Assembly: GCF_000715075.1 (NCBI RefSeq)
Contig: NC_134097.1
Location: 71,891,190 to 71,955,189, forward strand
From: Nicotiana tabacum
Lineage: Eukaryota > Streptophyta > Magnoliopsida > Solanales > Solanaceae
Reading direction: 5' to 3'
Length of the DNA stretch: 64,000 nucleotides
Position numbers and translations under genes: made by a program. The notes under the pieces were generated by a model. It was not told where the DNA came from. It worked only from the letters and a program-made list of their open reading frames with translations, and made no database searches. Below, piece by piece: positions 1 to 9,864 of the stretch (the first letter of the stretch is position 1; each line of letters starts with the position of its first letter).

Positions 1-276
1 TAGGTATTTTCTACTGCCTATGAGCACTTCATGTGTTGTAACTTTCTCCCCAACAACTACAATAATTTACTAGATATATTCTTCTGAACTACGCTAGTTG
101 ACGCTATCTTACCTTGCACCATGACTATGTCAAGACTTTGTTATTCCTAAACCCACAATCTGGCGTATTGATTCCTCACATACGTTAGAAGTGATGTTGT
201 TCAAAAACTACCTAAATATGTACCCTTTCCCAATTAATACATAATAAATAAGCATTGTTAACTGATGACCATTCAA

Positions 277-429
277 GACCCAATGAAATCCTACTAGTTG
301 AGTCTGGGGAGGATAGTGTATACGCAGACCTTACCCCTGCCCGAGGAGGTAGAGAGGCTATTTTCGAAAGACCCTCGGCTCAAGAAGACGGAAAGAAGAC
401 GAAAAGAGGCAATATATCAGTACCACAAT
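277..429 (+). mobile_element. SINE-like insertion with 14-bp target-site duplication
   Basis: A 153-bp body with the core GTCTGGGGAGGATAGTGT, then GACCTTACCCCTGCC and GACCCTCGGCTC, which is typical of a widespread Solanaceae SINE-like family. It is flanked by perfect 14-bp direct repeats, TGATGACCATTCAA, at 263-276 and 430-443. The paralogous host repeat near 47,625 has the pre-insertion sequence with one diverged copy of the target. A related copy lies near 63,367. Assignment to the Au SINE family is possible but not certain. Confidence 0.75.
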
Positions 430-562
430 TGATGACCATTCAATCAACTAAAATAAGCACGTAGTTAAAAAAGTAAAGAAATTCAAAGGCTAAATTATAT
501 AAAAATATAACAAGAATTGATCATCCAAAAGGTTCAATCAAAAATCTTGATAATAAATTATC

Positions 563-899
563 TACTCATAATAGTATGTAAAAATACAATACTAAAATTC
601 ATAACCAACAATAGAAAATAGGAAGAAGAAAGGAAAAACTCGTGGTTGAATCTTCCTCCTTGCTTCTAGCGTATTTTTGCCTCCAAAAGTGTTGTCTAAC
701 TCTAAAGTAGTGCCTCCCCTCAAAATGATATTTTAGGATGTATTTATATCCACTAAGGTCTGTATGGGGTGGAGTTGACCTATTCTATTTTGGATTGAAG
801 AAGTTGGAGGCGTGTCCATACGCACGACCCAGACCGCTCCCAGTTGCTATCTTCTTTTGCTCTGTTCTCGATCTGGCGAAGTGAACCTCACTTCGTTGT
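563..899. repeat. 337-bp direct duplication, left copy (flanks EPRV array)
   Basis: This segment recurs at 23,446-23,782, on the other side of the viral array, with the same length and orientation. I count 6 substitutions and no indels, about 98% identity. It is host repeat DNA, not virus: the related uninterrupted copy at about 47,973-48,303 contains the same stretch once, with more divergence. It therefore looks like an unusually long target duplication made when the array integrated. Confidence 0.88.
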
Positions 900-1028
900 A
901 CAGGATTTAACGATAAACATATACTGGAATGAATAGTATATAACAATTAAGATCTAGAGCATGAGATAGATAACATGAAAACCTTAAAGACAATTGAGAG
1001 TTTAGCCTCTCATGGATTTAGTTAACAT

Positions 1029-1041
1029 GGCTCTGATACCA
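1029..1041 (-). promoter_or_regulatory. Viral primer-binding site (tRNA-iMet)
   Basis: On the minus strand this reads TGGTATCAGAGCC, the standard complement to the 3' end of plant initiator tRNA-Met, where pararetroviral minus-strand DNA synthesis starts. It lies about 190 bp downstream of the viral TATA box. An identical site is at 10,566-10,578, and only its first bases survive at 18,752-18,755. Confidence 0.9.
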
Positions 1042-1230
1042 AGTGGAAGGATCGTAAGTACAGATAAAAATATGCGGAATTTAAAGGAAATAAACACAAG
1101 TTTAAGAAACTTACTTTTATTTAGAACATTGAAAACTGCAGTACGAGGAACTTTTACAGAGAGGGAAGGGAAAACATATATGAAAAGAGAAGGGCGATTT
1201 TCGGTCCCCTCTATATATTACATTTGAAGA

Positions 1231-1445
1231 CTTTATATAGACTTCTAAGAGATAGTTGAGTTAATCTTGATCGTCCGTAATGGATGGTCAGATCTTTGTC
1301 TCGAAAAGTCATTTGTTCTTTGCTTTTCTGAAGAGGCAATTGTCATTTGCTTTTCCTGAAGGGCAGATGTCGCTTTCTCGAAAGGTCATTTGTTTTTTGC
1401 CTTTCTGAAGGGGCAACTGTCTTTTGCTTTTCCTGAAGGGGCAAG
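1231..1445 (-). promoter_or_regulatory. EPRV promoter: TATA box and tandem enhancer-like repeats
   Basis: The minus strand reads CTATATAAAG at 1240-1231, a good TATA box. Upstream, at about 1,286-1,445, is a roughly 77-bp module repeated twice, with sub-repeats around CCTTCAGGAAAAGCAAA and ending in CGAGA motifs. This is the 35S-equivalent promoter position, after the last ORF and before the primer site. Related promoter copies occur at 8,828-9,039, 10,768-10,984, 13,998-14,146 and 18,945-19,160. Activity is not shown; integrated copies are often silenced. Confidence 0.75.
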
Positions 1446-1452
1446 ATACTAT

Positions 1453-2773
1453 TTATCGATTAGACTGAGTATAGGCTAGGGCTATCTTCCCGTCTAATTC
1501 TTCCATGTCTCCGTTTTGTCTGCTTTCTGCAGAGGATGAATTTGAGATTGTATCTATCATTGCCTGTATTTGAGTTGGATCCGTTGATTCTATGCTTGCA
1601 AGCATGCTGAGTAGTTTCTTTTTTAACTCATTTTTTTGAGTTACCTGATTCCGTTGTTGAGTTCGTCTGAGCCGGTCTGGATTTCCTAGTTTCTTTAACT
1701 TCCGGAATCCATCCTTTTATTTTGGGTATCTTTACCAAATATTTGATTTTGTCAATCTGTTCTACTTCGAATGACCAATTAATTATAAAAGAGATTCGTT
1801 TCGCAAAATAATATTTGCATAATTTTATATGGTCAGGAAGGGTAGAGATTTCTTGTTCTAGTAGGAATCTCTCATAGTACTTGTGGAAGCTACGGGGCAT
1901 CGTTTGCTCTGTTCCTCCAAAGATTTTCCACCAGTCGTAGAACCACCTGGGTAATATAGATCTCTGGGCTTGCTCACTGTATTTAACGAACCAAGTATGG
2001 GTCTTTGGTCGTAGGTAGAGAAAGTTAAACCAGACATCTATGTAATCTCTGTAATTATAGGTTTGGGGCCTATACTGGACCGATAAAGCTATAGGGGTGT
2101 GCAAATGATCCATATTCCATTCAAATGGGCTTAAAATTTTGTTGATGGTTATTTTTGAAATCCTAATACTAGTAGGATCTCTTTCATCATAGAGAGTGTG
2201 TTCGAAAGTAACAGACTTAGTATCTGTAAGAATTAATTCGTAGTATCTTCTTGTTTTTAGGGGATCACATGTATCAACATAATTTCTGTCCGTGTAACAG
2301 GGACGAATTAGGTCTGCTAGGTCAAGGTTTTCATAGCCTTTGTCTAGGGCTAAAACTTTAACTGGTTCTTTTGCAATTAACTCAAACATTTCCTTCTCTG
2401 AGGAAACCGGTCTTTTATCTTCCGCTTTTGAGGGTGTGTGAGGATTAACTGCTTGGGCGAAGGTTTCAGGAACCTTCATTTCGTAATCAGCACTTGTCAA
2501 GGTTTTTACCGCTTGGCTGGTGGAGGCTTTTGAGGAAGCCTGTTGAAATGGACCTGTTCTTTGTGGGATAGATCCAAGAACTGTCATGGCAGAGGTTTTA
2601 TCAGTAGTGGGTACTCTCGGAGGGGTAACCATTATATCTAGTAGTGATCTCACGGGTGGTCTCACTGGTGGTAGTAACATTGGTCTTACTGGTAATTGTG
2701 GGTATTCTGCAAGAACAGAATACTTATTCTCCCTTTTCGGAGAGGCCCTGAAGGGACCCTTTTGTGGTCTCAT
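1453..2773 (-). pseudogene. Transactivator/inclusion-body-like viral ORF, frameshifted
   Basis: Last ORF of the virus; its ATG at 2773 lies inside the 3' end of the RT frame (about 50-nt overlap). The full frame is about 439 codons, judged from the copies at 10,990 and 19,167. The N-terminal third is Pro/Ser/Thr-rich; the centre is rich in aromatic residues (RWFYDWW, FHKYYERF). By position this matches the transactivator/inclusion-body protein of other Caulimoviridae, which supports translation of polycistronic RNA; the sequence itself shows no motif I can pin to that role. This copy has one extra T in the run at about 1,635-1,641, which truncates the product after residue 381. Confidence 0.7.
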
Positions 2774-5060
2774 TTTTTCCCTGTAAGAATTCTCTGGTTA
2801 GAAAATCAGGCAAAGAGTTTTGTTCCCCTTTTATAAATTCAATTTCAAAATCAAAACTAGATAGTAAAGCTTGCCATCTGGCAAAAATTTGTTTTGAAAT
2901 AAGGTTTTTAACATCCTTTTGTAAAATCTCTTTAGCTGACTTACAATCAACTCTTAATAAAAATTCTTTGTTTATTAAATCGTCTTGAAACTTTGTAATA
3001 CATAGTACTATAGACAAAATTTCTTTTTTGACTGTACTATAATTCTTTTGAGCCGGATTCCAGATACCAGAAGTGAAACGAACTAACTGTTCGGGAGATT
3101 CTGAAGAAATTCGTTGTTTTAGAATACCACCGTACCCTTCATCAGAAGCGTCGGTTTCGACTATCATAAATGCTTCAGGATTTGGAATCCCTAGACACGG
3201 GAGTTTTTGAATAATGGACTTGACTCTTTTGACTGTGTTTGTTTGTTCTAGACTCCAGGGGACTGGGTTTTTTCTAAGACGCTTGTAGAGGGGTTCACAG
3301 ATTTTTCTAATGTTAGGAATAAAATCTGCTACGTAGTTAAGGCTTCCTAAGAACCTCTGTAATTGTGTTTTATCTGTGATTTCGTCGGGAAACTTAGAGG
3401 AGAACTCAATGGCTCTACAGATTGGTTTATAAGTACCTTGATATAAGTCGTGCCCTAAGAATCTAATGGTTGTTTGGAATAACTTAATCTTCTTAGCACT
3501 GACTACTAAACCATTGTGTTTTATTATTTTAAAAAAAATATTAAGGTGTTTAAAGTGAGAATCTATGTCCTCTGAGAATACTAATACATCGTCAATATAA
3601 ACTATTGACATGTTACTATAAGGGTTAAATATATTATTCATCACATTTTGGAATTCTGATGAGGCATTTTTTAACCCAAAAGGCATTACGTTCCATTCAT
3701 ATTGTCCAAATGGGACATTAAAGGCCGTTTTATATTTATCTTCTTCAGCAATTTGAATTTCCCAAAATCCTGATTTCATATCGAATTTGCTATAAATATT
3801 AGCTTTATAAGTTCTTTTTAATAAATCTCTTTTATTAGGTATCGGGTACCTAATCCATTGTAATACCTTATTTAAAGGTTTATAGTTAATTACTAACCTA
3901 GGAGCTCCTCTTTCCTTTTCTGCGTTGTTGTTAACGTAGAAAGCTGCACAGCTCCAATGGGATTTAGAAGGCTTAAAAATCTTCTTTTGGAGAAGATCAC
4001 CTATTTCTGTTTTACAGACTTCCATTAAGTCATGATTCATCTGAATAGGTCTTGCCTTAGTAGGTATATTTTGTTCATTAAATTCTTTTATGTAAGGTAG
4101 GTGGATTATGTGCCTTTTTCTTTCCCAAAAGGTTGTAGGTAAATCGGAACAAACTTCTAGCTCGAGTTTTTGCTGAAACAGTTTAATCTTATCTTCTACT
4201 CCGGGGGTTTTTAAAGTTTGTTCAATTTTGCGAACTTTAATATCATTTTTTAAATAATTCACTTGTTGAGATAATAGGTTTATTTTAAAAATTGTTTGTG
4301 ATTTAATGTAATCACTTTCTTCTTTAGAGATTGGATTTAGGTAAGGAAATCGTATTTCTTTTCCTAATACATTAGTGCAGAGGGCACTTAAGTCGTCGTA
4401 ATGCGGTTTTATTTGAGTCAGGAAAGGAATACCAAGAATTATTTCTTCGTTTATATCTCTAGTTATTATAAAATCATTAATAAAACATATTCCGTCATTA
4501 CAGATATGTGCTTTAGATAATTTGTAATTTATCTTTAATAATTCTCCTGTTGCAGAGTATAATCTTTGTGTAGTTTTCTCTAAATACTTTAATGGTATTA
4601 TTCCTTCCATTATGCAGTTCTTATCTGCACCTGAATCTAATAATGCTAATTTGTTAAAAGTCATATCTTGCACTTTTAAGGTTATGGGGAGATGATAACT
4701 TTTAGCCTTTACTTTAGTAAGTTTAACTAGGGCTGCTGAATCATCTTTCGATTCTTCTATAATTGAATCATTTAATTTTGAAGTGTTGTCAGAATCATTA
4801 CCATCTTCTTCTTCGTTGAGGAATTCTTGATTAATCGTTTTTCCCTTATTTACTTGGGATAATATTTTATCAGTAATATTTTCCATTTCGATTTTATTAA
4901 GTCTAAGCTTAATATCTTTTAATTCTTCTTTTACTGATTTAAGTTCAGTTTGAAGATGTTGGACTGTAGTGGGTTCTTCTGTTTTAACGGAGAATCTATC
5001 CATTACTTTCTTCATATCAAAAGGTTCTATCTGTGGTCGATTTCCCTTTTGTTTAACCAT
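2724..5060 (-). CDS. Viral protease-reverse transcriptase-RNase H polyprotein (open frame)
   Basis: A 778-residue uninterrupted frame. Residues about 30-62 look coiled-coil forming, then comes an acidic Ser/Asn/Asp linker. An aspartic protease motif DSGA is at about 142-145, the reverse transcriptase catalytic YIDD at about 487, and RNase H starts near ETDASDEG at about 633. The frame overlaps the coat ORF by 34 nt upstream and the transactivator-like ORF by 50 nt downstream, as expected for polycistronic caulimovirid RNA. It copies packaged RNA into DNA. Although open, it differs from the other copies here at positions in otherwise shared RT motifs: FWEI for FWQI, KNASSE for KNAPSE, and SHWSC for SPWSC. 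I therefore regard it as probably impaired. It has no host-type introns or promoter. Confidence 0.85.
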   Translation of the reverse strand: MVKQKGNRPQIEPFDMKKVMDRFSVKTEEPTTVQHLQTELKSVKEELKDIKLRLNKIEMENITDKILSQVNKGKTINQEFLNEEEDGNDSDNTSKLNDSIIEESKDDSAALVKLTKVKAKSYHLPITLKVQDMTFNKLALLDSGADKNCIMEGIIPLKYLEKTTQRLYSATGELLKINYKLSKAHICNDGICFINDFIITRDINEEIILGIPFLTQIKPHYDDLSALCTNVLGKEIRFPYLNPISKEESDYIKSQTIFKINLLSQQVNYLKNDIKVRKIEQTLKTPGVEDKIKLFQQKLELEVCSDLPTTFWERKRHIIHLPYIKEFNEQNIPTKARPIQMNHDLMEVCKTEIGDLLQKKIFKPSKSHWSCAAFYVNNNAEKERGAPRLVINYKPLNKVLQWIRYPIPNKRDLLKRTYKANIYSKFDMKSGFWEIQIAEEDKYKTAFNVPFGQYEWNVMPFGLKNASSEFQNVMNNIFNPYSNMSIVYIDDVLVFSEDIDSHFKHLNIFFKIIKHNGLVVSAKKIKLFQTTIRFLGHDLYQGTYKPICRAIEFSSKFPDEITDKTQLQRFLGSLNYVADFIPNIRKICEPLYKRLRKNPVPWSLEQTNTVKRVKSIIQKLPCLGIPNPEAFMIVETDASDEGYGGILKQRISSESPEQLVRFTSGIWNPAQKNYSTVKKEILSIVLCITKFQDDLINKEFLLRVDCKSAKEILQKDVKNLISKQIFARWQALLSSFDFEIEFIKGEQNSLPDFLTREFLQGKNETTKGSLQGLSEKGE

Positions 5061-8000
5061 AATGTTTTTAATTCAATTAGATACTTTTTCTTTAAGTCAC
5101 CATCATCAATGTGTTCGATGATGTCGAATAAGACCTCTTTGGAGTCTTCTGATATTACTCTAAGTGAGTTTTGGCTACACACGCAAATTGCGCCAGTACA
5201 GCTACAGTTGTTTTCTATTGAGCTGCTACTGTCTGAATCATATGCGACATTGATAAGTTCATTGTCATTATCCGAATAACTGTCAGTGGGTGAAGATGAT
5301 GAAGACGATGAACTGTTATCATTATCTTCTAGAATAGCGTAAAGTTTTTCTTTAGTATTTTCATCAAGTTCTAAAGAATTTACTTTATTTCTTTTCTTTT
5401 TCGTGACCTTACAGTCACTGGCTCTATGCCCTGTTTTTCCACAAGACCAGCATTTATCACCATAATTTTTCTTCCTTTTAAACCTTTTATTCTTAGAGGT
5501 TTCGCCCTCTTTCTTTTCTTTATGCTTATGGCGTCTTCTAGGTTTATCAGAAGATTTATGTTTGTTTTTCTTTGATGCTCTTTTTGAAGGAGCTGCAATT
5601 GTTTTGTAACCGAAGTCCTGGCAAAAACTACCAAGTTCAGCTTTGGATTGTAGCCTGTCCTTTTTAATAAGGCTTTTTAGCTTTAGGTCTGTACATAGTT
5701 CTAAACCTGTGACATTTATAAAGCTTATTAAATCTCCATACGTTAGGTTATCATATGGGATTGAGCCATTAAATCTATTTTTAATCTTATTTCTTACCTT
5801 TTCGGCAAACAGCCTGGGTAATCCACTAATGAATCTTTCTTTCCAGAAAGGTTTATTACAGTCTTCTCTGACCAATACCTTTTCTATAAACATATCTTTA
5901 TACCACCTAAAATCTGTTAATTTTGGGCAGCTAAGATTATTAAGAAGTTCAAGACTTCTATCTTGGAATAGTTTTGGTTCACCGATAAAATGTTTGGCTA
6001 TACAGTAGATTAAAGTTGATGTGGCATCTTCTTTAGCTACTTGTTCAGTTGTTTGATTATTATTTTCAGTTTTTATTATAGTTGCTATGGTCGTAGCATT
6101 AAGAATTTGATTTTTGTCGTCTTCTGAAAGGTAATTATCCCACCAATTTTTAAGGAACCGGTAAAACCTGATACTACTAGAGTTGCAGCATTTTTATCTG
6201 ACGCATTTTTCATTTTATAGGCTGTTACCGCAATTCCTATTTCGTGGAGTTTTTTGTAGATTTGGCCTTCTTCTAGGCCATCAATATTCCATTCAGAAAT
6301 TCCAGTTCCGTCATGACTGGAGTAGGATAGATAGATGTCTTCTTCAAATTGAACATCTGGGAATGTTGGTCTCCCATAATAATTTTTCTTATTAGGATGT
6401 CTAGGATTTCCCATTATTCTACTTACTTCAGGAGTATTAGCAGAAATAGTTTTTAATGTTACAAGAGGTTTTATCTTATTAATAGAGTCTGAGCATTCGT
6501 TAGAAGCTTTCTCTATTATTATTAACTTTGCTTCTCTATCCGGGATGGATTCATCCTTTAGTATTGCTTCATATGTTTTATTTAATGAAGTTAATTGGTT
6601 TTGTAATTTATGCAGTTCTATAGTTTTATCTATACTATTACTAGTTTGTTCTGTATGGATTTTTGATATACTCAGTTTTGTTTTAAGTTGTTCTTCAAGA
6701 AGTTCATTTGTAAAATCAAATTTATCTTTTAATTGCGGGAACTTTTCTTTTGAAAATTCAGGGATTTTGATAGTAGGGTGTGTTTCTATAGTAGGTGCTA
6801 CTGTTGATTTTGTTGGGATTCCTAATCTGTTAGTGTCTTTTAATTGATTAGCTACAACATGTAAAAGATTGTTCGTATAATTATTTTGGACAATTATTTT
6901 GTTCAAATCTTTATTTATTAGTTCTTTATCGAGGTGAATGCTTTCTCTTTTGAAGTGGGAAGCTGTTATGACCTCAGTTTGAACTGATATTACTATTTCA
7001 TCTAAAGGCGGAATAGTGGCTTCTATTGTACCTTTATTTTTAGTATACCATTTGTTAATAATCATTTGTAAAGATTCTTTTTGATTTGGAATCTGCCCTG
7101 TTAATTCAAACCATCTAAAGAATTCTATATCACATTTAAGTCTTTTTAGATCTTTAATCCAATTGTTCTTGAAAGACTTTCGTTGATCTAAAGAATAGGC
7201 ATTTACATACCATTTTCTTTTAATGTTGTTATCAGGGTGTTTCCACTGAGCATTTAGACTTTTCCAATCTATTTCGAAGTTACTTTCTTCTTTAAGAGTT
7301 CCAAGCCTATCTATTGTTTCTGCGGATGAACTTTTATGAATAAAAGGACCCTTTTGATAGATTACTTTAGGAACAGTTTTGTTAAAATCTACTCCTTTTA
7401 TTTTCCTATCAAGTTCTTCAATTAATTCTTCATCGCTTTTATCGCTTTTATATCTTTCCTCCGGGGGTTTAGAAGAAGAAGGTCAACTGAAGGACATTCT
7501 TTTACTGGAAGAAGCATCGCTTATTGAGTTAGACCTTAAAAATTTTAAGTATACTGCCCCAGTTGGGTGTTGAATTACTTGTTCGATGTGTGAACTTTCT
7601 AGTTCGTATTTAGGTTGAGTTATGGCTTCAAAACGCCATTCATCTTTGGATAATATTTCATCCCATCGAATCATTCTAGGGACGAAGGTATTACTATGCT
7701 CTTGGTTTGCTTCCATGAGCATTGTAACTCCCTTATTACTTTCAATTTTAGCCTTCGGGGCTAAAGTGGTTTTCATTAGCCTATAATATACTCGGTATAT
7801 TACAGCTATCTCTCTTGTATTAATTTTACTATTCATATTTTTTGTTTTAATATTAAGAGTCAAAGTATCTAAAATATTCTGGTCATTTATGTCAACCGAA
7901 TAATTTGGATAACAGTTAAAGTAGACCGGGCCTTAAGCTAGGTTACTTTGTAGGACTCCTAATAATGAATCGTCAAAATTTAATAATCTGTCATCTCTTA

Positions 8001-8340
8001 ACAAGAGACAAAGGGGTGTGTCTAAACCTAATCTGTATAAAGGTTTGACAGCTACTTGTACTAGTCCAATATGTAGGAAATTATATTTTCTCCTATATTG
8101 TTGTATGTCATGTGCTGCTAATAACTTAATGGTTTCGATTGAGTTATTAATAGCGATCGTTGATTCACAAGTTTTGATATTATAACTTTTAATAAAATCA
8201 AACTTGCCTGTATGATATATAGTGCTAAAGGATTCTCTAGGAATACTCCAATTTTGTAAATCATTTTCTATTTTGGCAATATCTGCTACTGCCGAAATAT
8301 TAACACTATTTAGCGTGTTATTTCTTTCTGAATTATTCAT
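5027..8340 (-). pseudogene. Viral movement protein/coat polyprotein, broken by two stops and a frameshift
   Basis: One long frame of about 1,100 codons starting at ATG 8340. The N-terminal part (8,340 to about 7,480) has the look of a 30K-superfamily movement protein (VAVKPLYRLGLDTPL), which would open plasmodesmata. Next come a charged, helical linker and the coat region (FISGLPRLFAEKVRNKI), a Lys/Arg-rich tract, a zinc knuckle CWSCGKTGHRASDC near 5,411-5,452, and an acidic Ser-rich tail. Breaks: a TAA at 7,933-7,935 where the fragment at 18,740 has a sense codon, a TGA at about 7,483-7,485, and a 1-bp loss with a nearby substitution at about 6,150 compared with 20,885. The movement-coat fusion suits solendovirus/petuvirus layouts better than caulimovirus. 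Confidence 0.85.
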
Positions 8341-8341
8341 A

Positions 8342-8508
8342 TTAATATTGACAGGTGTACCAGCTAATACAGGTTTTTAGCATACCCAAATTGTCAAGAT
8401 ATGTATTTTTTAGTGATTCACAATTTTTTAAATTGTTGTTATAATAATTAATCTCCTTTATTATATTTAATAGAGGTAGTTTGCTAATATTCTTATTTGA
8501 AGCAAGGG
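8342..8508 (-). pseudogene. Small viral ORF B, 3' fragment
   Basis: This is the C-terminal half of the ORF B seen intact at 9,392-9,685. Its stop lies one nucleotide before the movement-protein ATG, as in the intact copies. It is cut at 8,508, where segment 1 ends and an inverted segment begins after about 7 nt of filler. Confidence 0.8.
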
Positions 8509-8515
8509 AGTTTGT

Positions 8516-8714
8516 TAGCTTTATGGTTATTAAAAGATGAAATAGATTTTAATAAAAGAAATATCAACAGGTATCTTGAGCAAAGGCAAATGATAGTGAG
8601 CAATATACGAAGTATTAATCGCTCTATTAGCAGAAGCACTTCTCAATATTAAAATCTTAAATGAAGCAACAACCTTCTTTTCAATATATTAGAAATATAA
8701 ATTATGAAAGATGG
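8516..8714 (+). pseudogene. Segment 2: ORF A 3' end and ORF B start
   Basis: Sense-oriented fragment beginning inside ORF A; the ORF A stop is at 8,650-8,652 and ORF B starts at ATG 8,661. ORF B is cut after about 18 codons at 8,714/8,715, where the end of the transactivator-like ORF follows. The ORF A C-terminus differs slightly here from the other copies (ISRSTSQY against ISICSSQY). Confidence 0.75.
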
Positions 8715-9048
8715 AGATACAATCTCAAATTCATCCTCTGCAGAAAGCAGACAAAACGGAGACATGGAAGAATTAGACGGGAAGATAGCCCTAGCCTATA
8801 CTCAGTCTAATCGATAAATAGTATCTTGCCCCTTCAGGAAAAGCAAAAGACAGTTGCCCCTTCAGAAAGGCAAAAAACAAATGACCTTTCGAGAAAGCGA
8901 CATCTGCCCTTCAGGAAAAGCAAATGACAATTACCTCTTCAGAAAAGCAAAGAACAAATGACTTTTCGAGACAAAGATCTGACCATCCATTACGGACGAT
9001 CAAGATTAACTCAACTATCTCTTAGAAGTCTATATAAAGTCTTCAAAT
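8715..9048 (+). promoter_or_regulatory. Segment 3: end of transactivator-like ORF plus complete promoter
   Basis: The last about 34 codons of the transactivator-like ORF end at TAA 8,815-8,817, followed by the duplicated enhancer-like module (8,828 to about 8,985) and TATA box CTATATAAAG at 9,030-9,039. At 9,048 the sequence jumps directly to the end of the leader. The transcribed region between TATA and ORF A is thus about 50 bp instead of several hundred, and lacks the primer site. If active, this promoter would directly drive ORF A and ORF B of segment 4. Confidence 0.72.
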
Positions 9049-9092
9049 CTCTTTAACTTCAAAGAAACCTTTAATCTCATTATCACTAGGAT

Positions 9093-9383
9093 ATGAAACA
9101 CAGAACCTTTAGCATCATAGAATCTTATAATAAATTGAGGTGGAAATTCTTGAAGCACCTTCGAGATACGAATAAAAGAATTAGTAATTCCCGACTCAAC
9201 ATTAGATCAACAAGATCTATCATTAGAGAAAACAAAATAAAGAACGTAGCTTTATGGTTATTAAAAGATGAAATAGATTTTAATAAAAGAAATATCAACA
9301 GGTATCTTGAGCAAAGGCAAATGATAGTGAGCAATATACGAAGTATTAATCGCTCTATTAGCATATGCTCTTCTCAATATTAA
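9093..9383 (+). CDS. Small viral ORF A (96 aa), intact, function unknown
   Basis: A 96-residue basic protein rich in Ile, Asn, Arg and Lys, first in the viral gene order. It is followed after 8 nt by ORF B. Start and length are supported by three other copies: the segment 12 copy has lost the start codon and one base, segment 10 has the 3' part, and segment 2 has the 3' end. The protein aligns along its length with ORF B (conserved RW, LR, EI and final QY), suggesting tandem duplication. I recognise no domain. Small ORFs at this place in caulimovirids include transmission or DNA-binding virion-associated proteins, but nothing here proves either role. Confidence 0.7.
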   Translation: MKHRTFSIIESYNKLRWKFLKHLRDTNKRISNSRLNIRSTRSIIRENKIKNVALWLLKDEIDFNKRNINRYLEQRQMIVSNIRSINRSISICSSQY

Positions 9384-9391
9384 AATCTTAA

Positions 9392-9685
9392 ATGAAGCAA
9401 CAACCTTCTTTTCAATATATTAGAAATATAAATTATGAAAGATGGATACTTAATAAAGAATTAAGAAAGATAAACAGAAAAATAGAGTGTGCTAAACACA
9501 ATCTAAGAGTTTGTAAAACCCTTGCTTCAAATAAGAATATTAGCAAACTACCTCTATTAAACATAATAAAGGAGATTAATTATTATAACAACAATTTAAA
9601 AAATTGTGAATCACTAAAAAATACATATCTTGACAATTTGGGTATGCTAAAAACCTGTATTAGCTGGTACACCTGTCAATATTAA
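9392..9685 (+). CDS. Small viral ORF B (97 aa), intact, function unknown
   Basis: A 97-residue basic, Asn/Lys/Ile-rich protein, mostly helical in appearance. Its stop (9,683-9,685) lies one nucleotide before the movement-protein ATG at 9,687, an arrangement that fits translational coupling or reinitiation. A second intact copy is at 18,103-18,396. By eye about a quarter of residues match ORF A with one gap, including the N-terminal MK, the RW and LR pairs, and the C-terminal QY. I recognise no known domain. Confidence 0.7.
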   Translation: MKQQPSFQYIRNINYERWILNKELRKINRKIECAKHNLRVCKTLASNKNISKLPLLNIIKEINYYNNNLKNCESLKNTYLDNLGMLKTCISWYTCQY

Positions 9686-9686
9686 T

Positions 9687-9864
9687 ATGAATAATTCAGA
9701 AAAAAATAACATACTAAATAGTGTTAATATTTCGGCAGTAGCAGATATTGCCAAAATAGAAAATGATTTACAAAATTGGAGTATTCCTAGAGAATCCTTT
9801 AGCACTATATATCATACAGGCAAGTTTGATTTTATTAAAAGTTATAATATCAAAACTTGTGAAT
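9687..9864 (+). pseudogene. Movement protein 5' fragment
   Basis: The first about 59 codons of the movement/coat polyprotein, in frame and without stops, but cut at 9,863-9,864. There a 2-nt overlap (AT) joins an inverted piece of the RT gene. One substitution near the start (EKNN for ERNN) separates it from the other copies. Confidence 0.78.

Larger units (their letters stand above)
1..899. repeat. Left part of an interrupted dispersed host repeat
   Basis: This stretch aligns by eye with 47,356 to about 48,303, starting at the shared TAGGTATTTTC, and both copies share many landmarks in the same order. It has no credible gene; its short frames are broken and not protein-like. Against the other copy it carries an extra SINE (277-429) and lacks the Stowaway MITE present there. 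At 899/900 the similarity stops and viral sequence begins; the rest of the repeat resumes at 23,783. It resembles non-coding DNA of a degraded LTR element, but the family is not identified. Confidence 0.75.
900..8508 (-). mobile_element. Segment 1: longest colinear EPRV copy
   Basis: Reading the minus strand from 8,508 down to 900, this copy holds the 3' part of small ORF B, the movement/coat polyprotein, the protease-RT-RNase H frame, the transactivator-like frame, the intergenic promoter, the primer site and the first part of the leader. About 7.6 kb is colinear, so it lacks only part of the leader, ORF A and the start of ORF B. The left end abuts the host duplication at 899/900. The right end meets an inverted fragment through about 7 nt of filler (8,509-8,515). 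Confidence 0.88.

Noticed and set aside
1012..1227. 71-codon plus-strand frame, repeated exactly at 10,549-10,764
   Set aside because: Conserved only because the viral leader/promoter DNA is duplicated. It is antisense to the viral transcript and covers the primer site, so it is not a gene.
6545..6847. 100-codon frame recurring at 14,646-14,948 and 21,282-21,584
   Set aside because: It is the antisense strand of the coat gene in each copy; repetition reflects the viral copies, not coding function.
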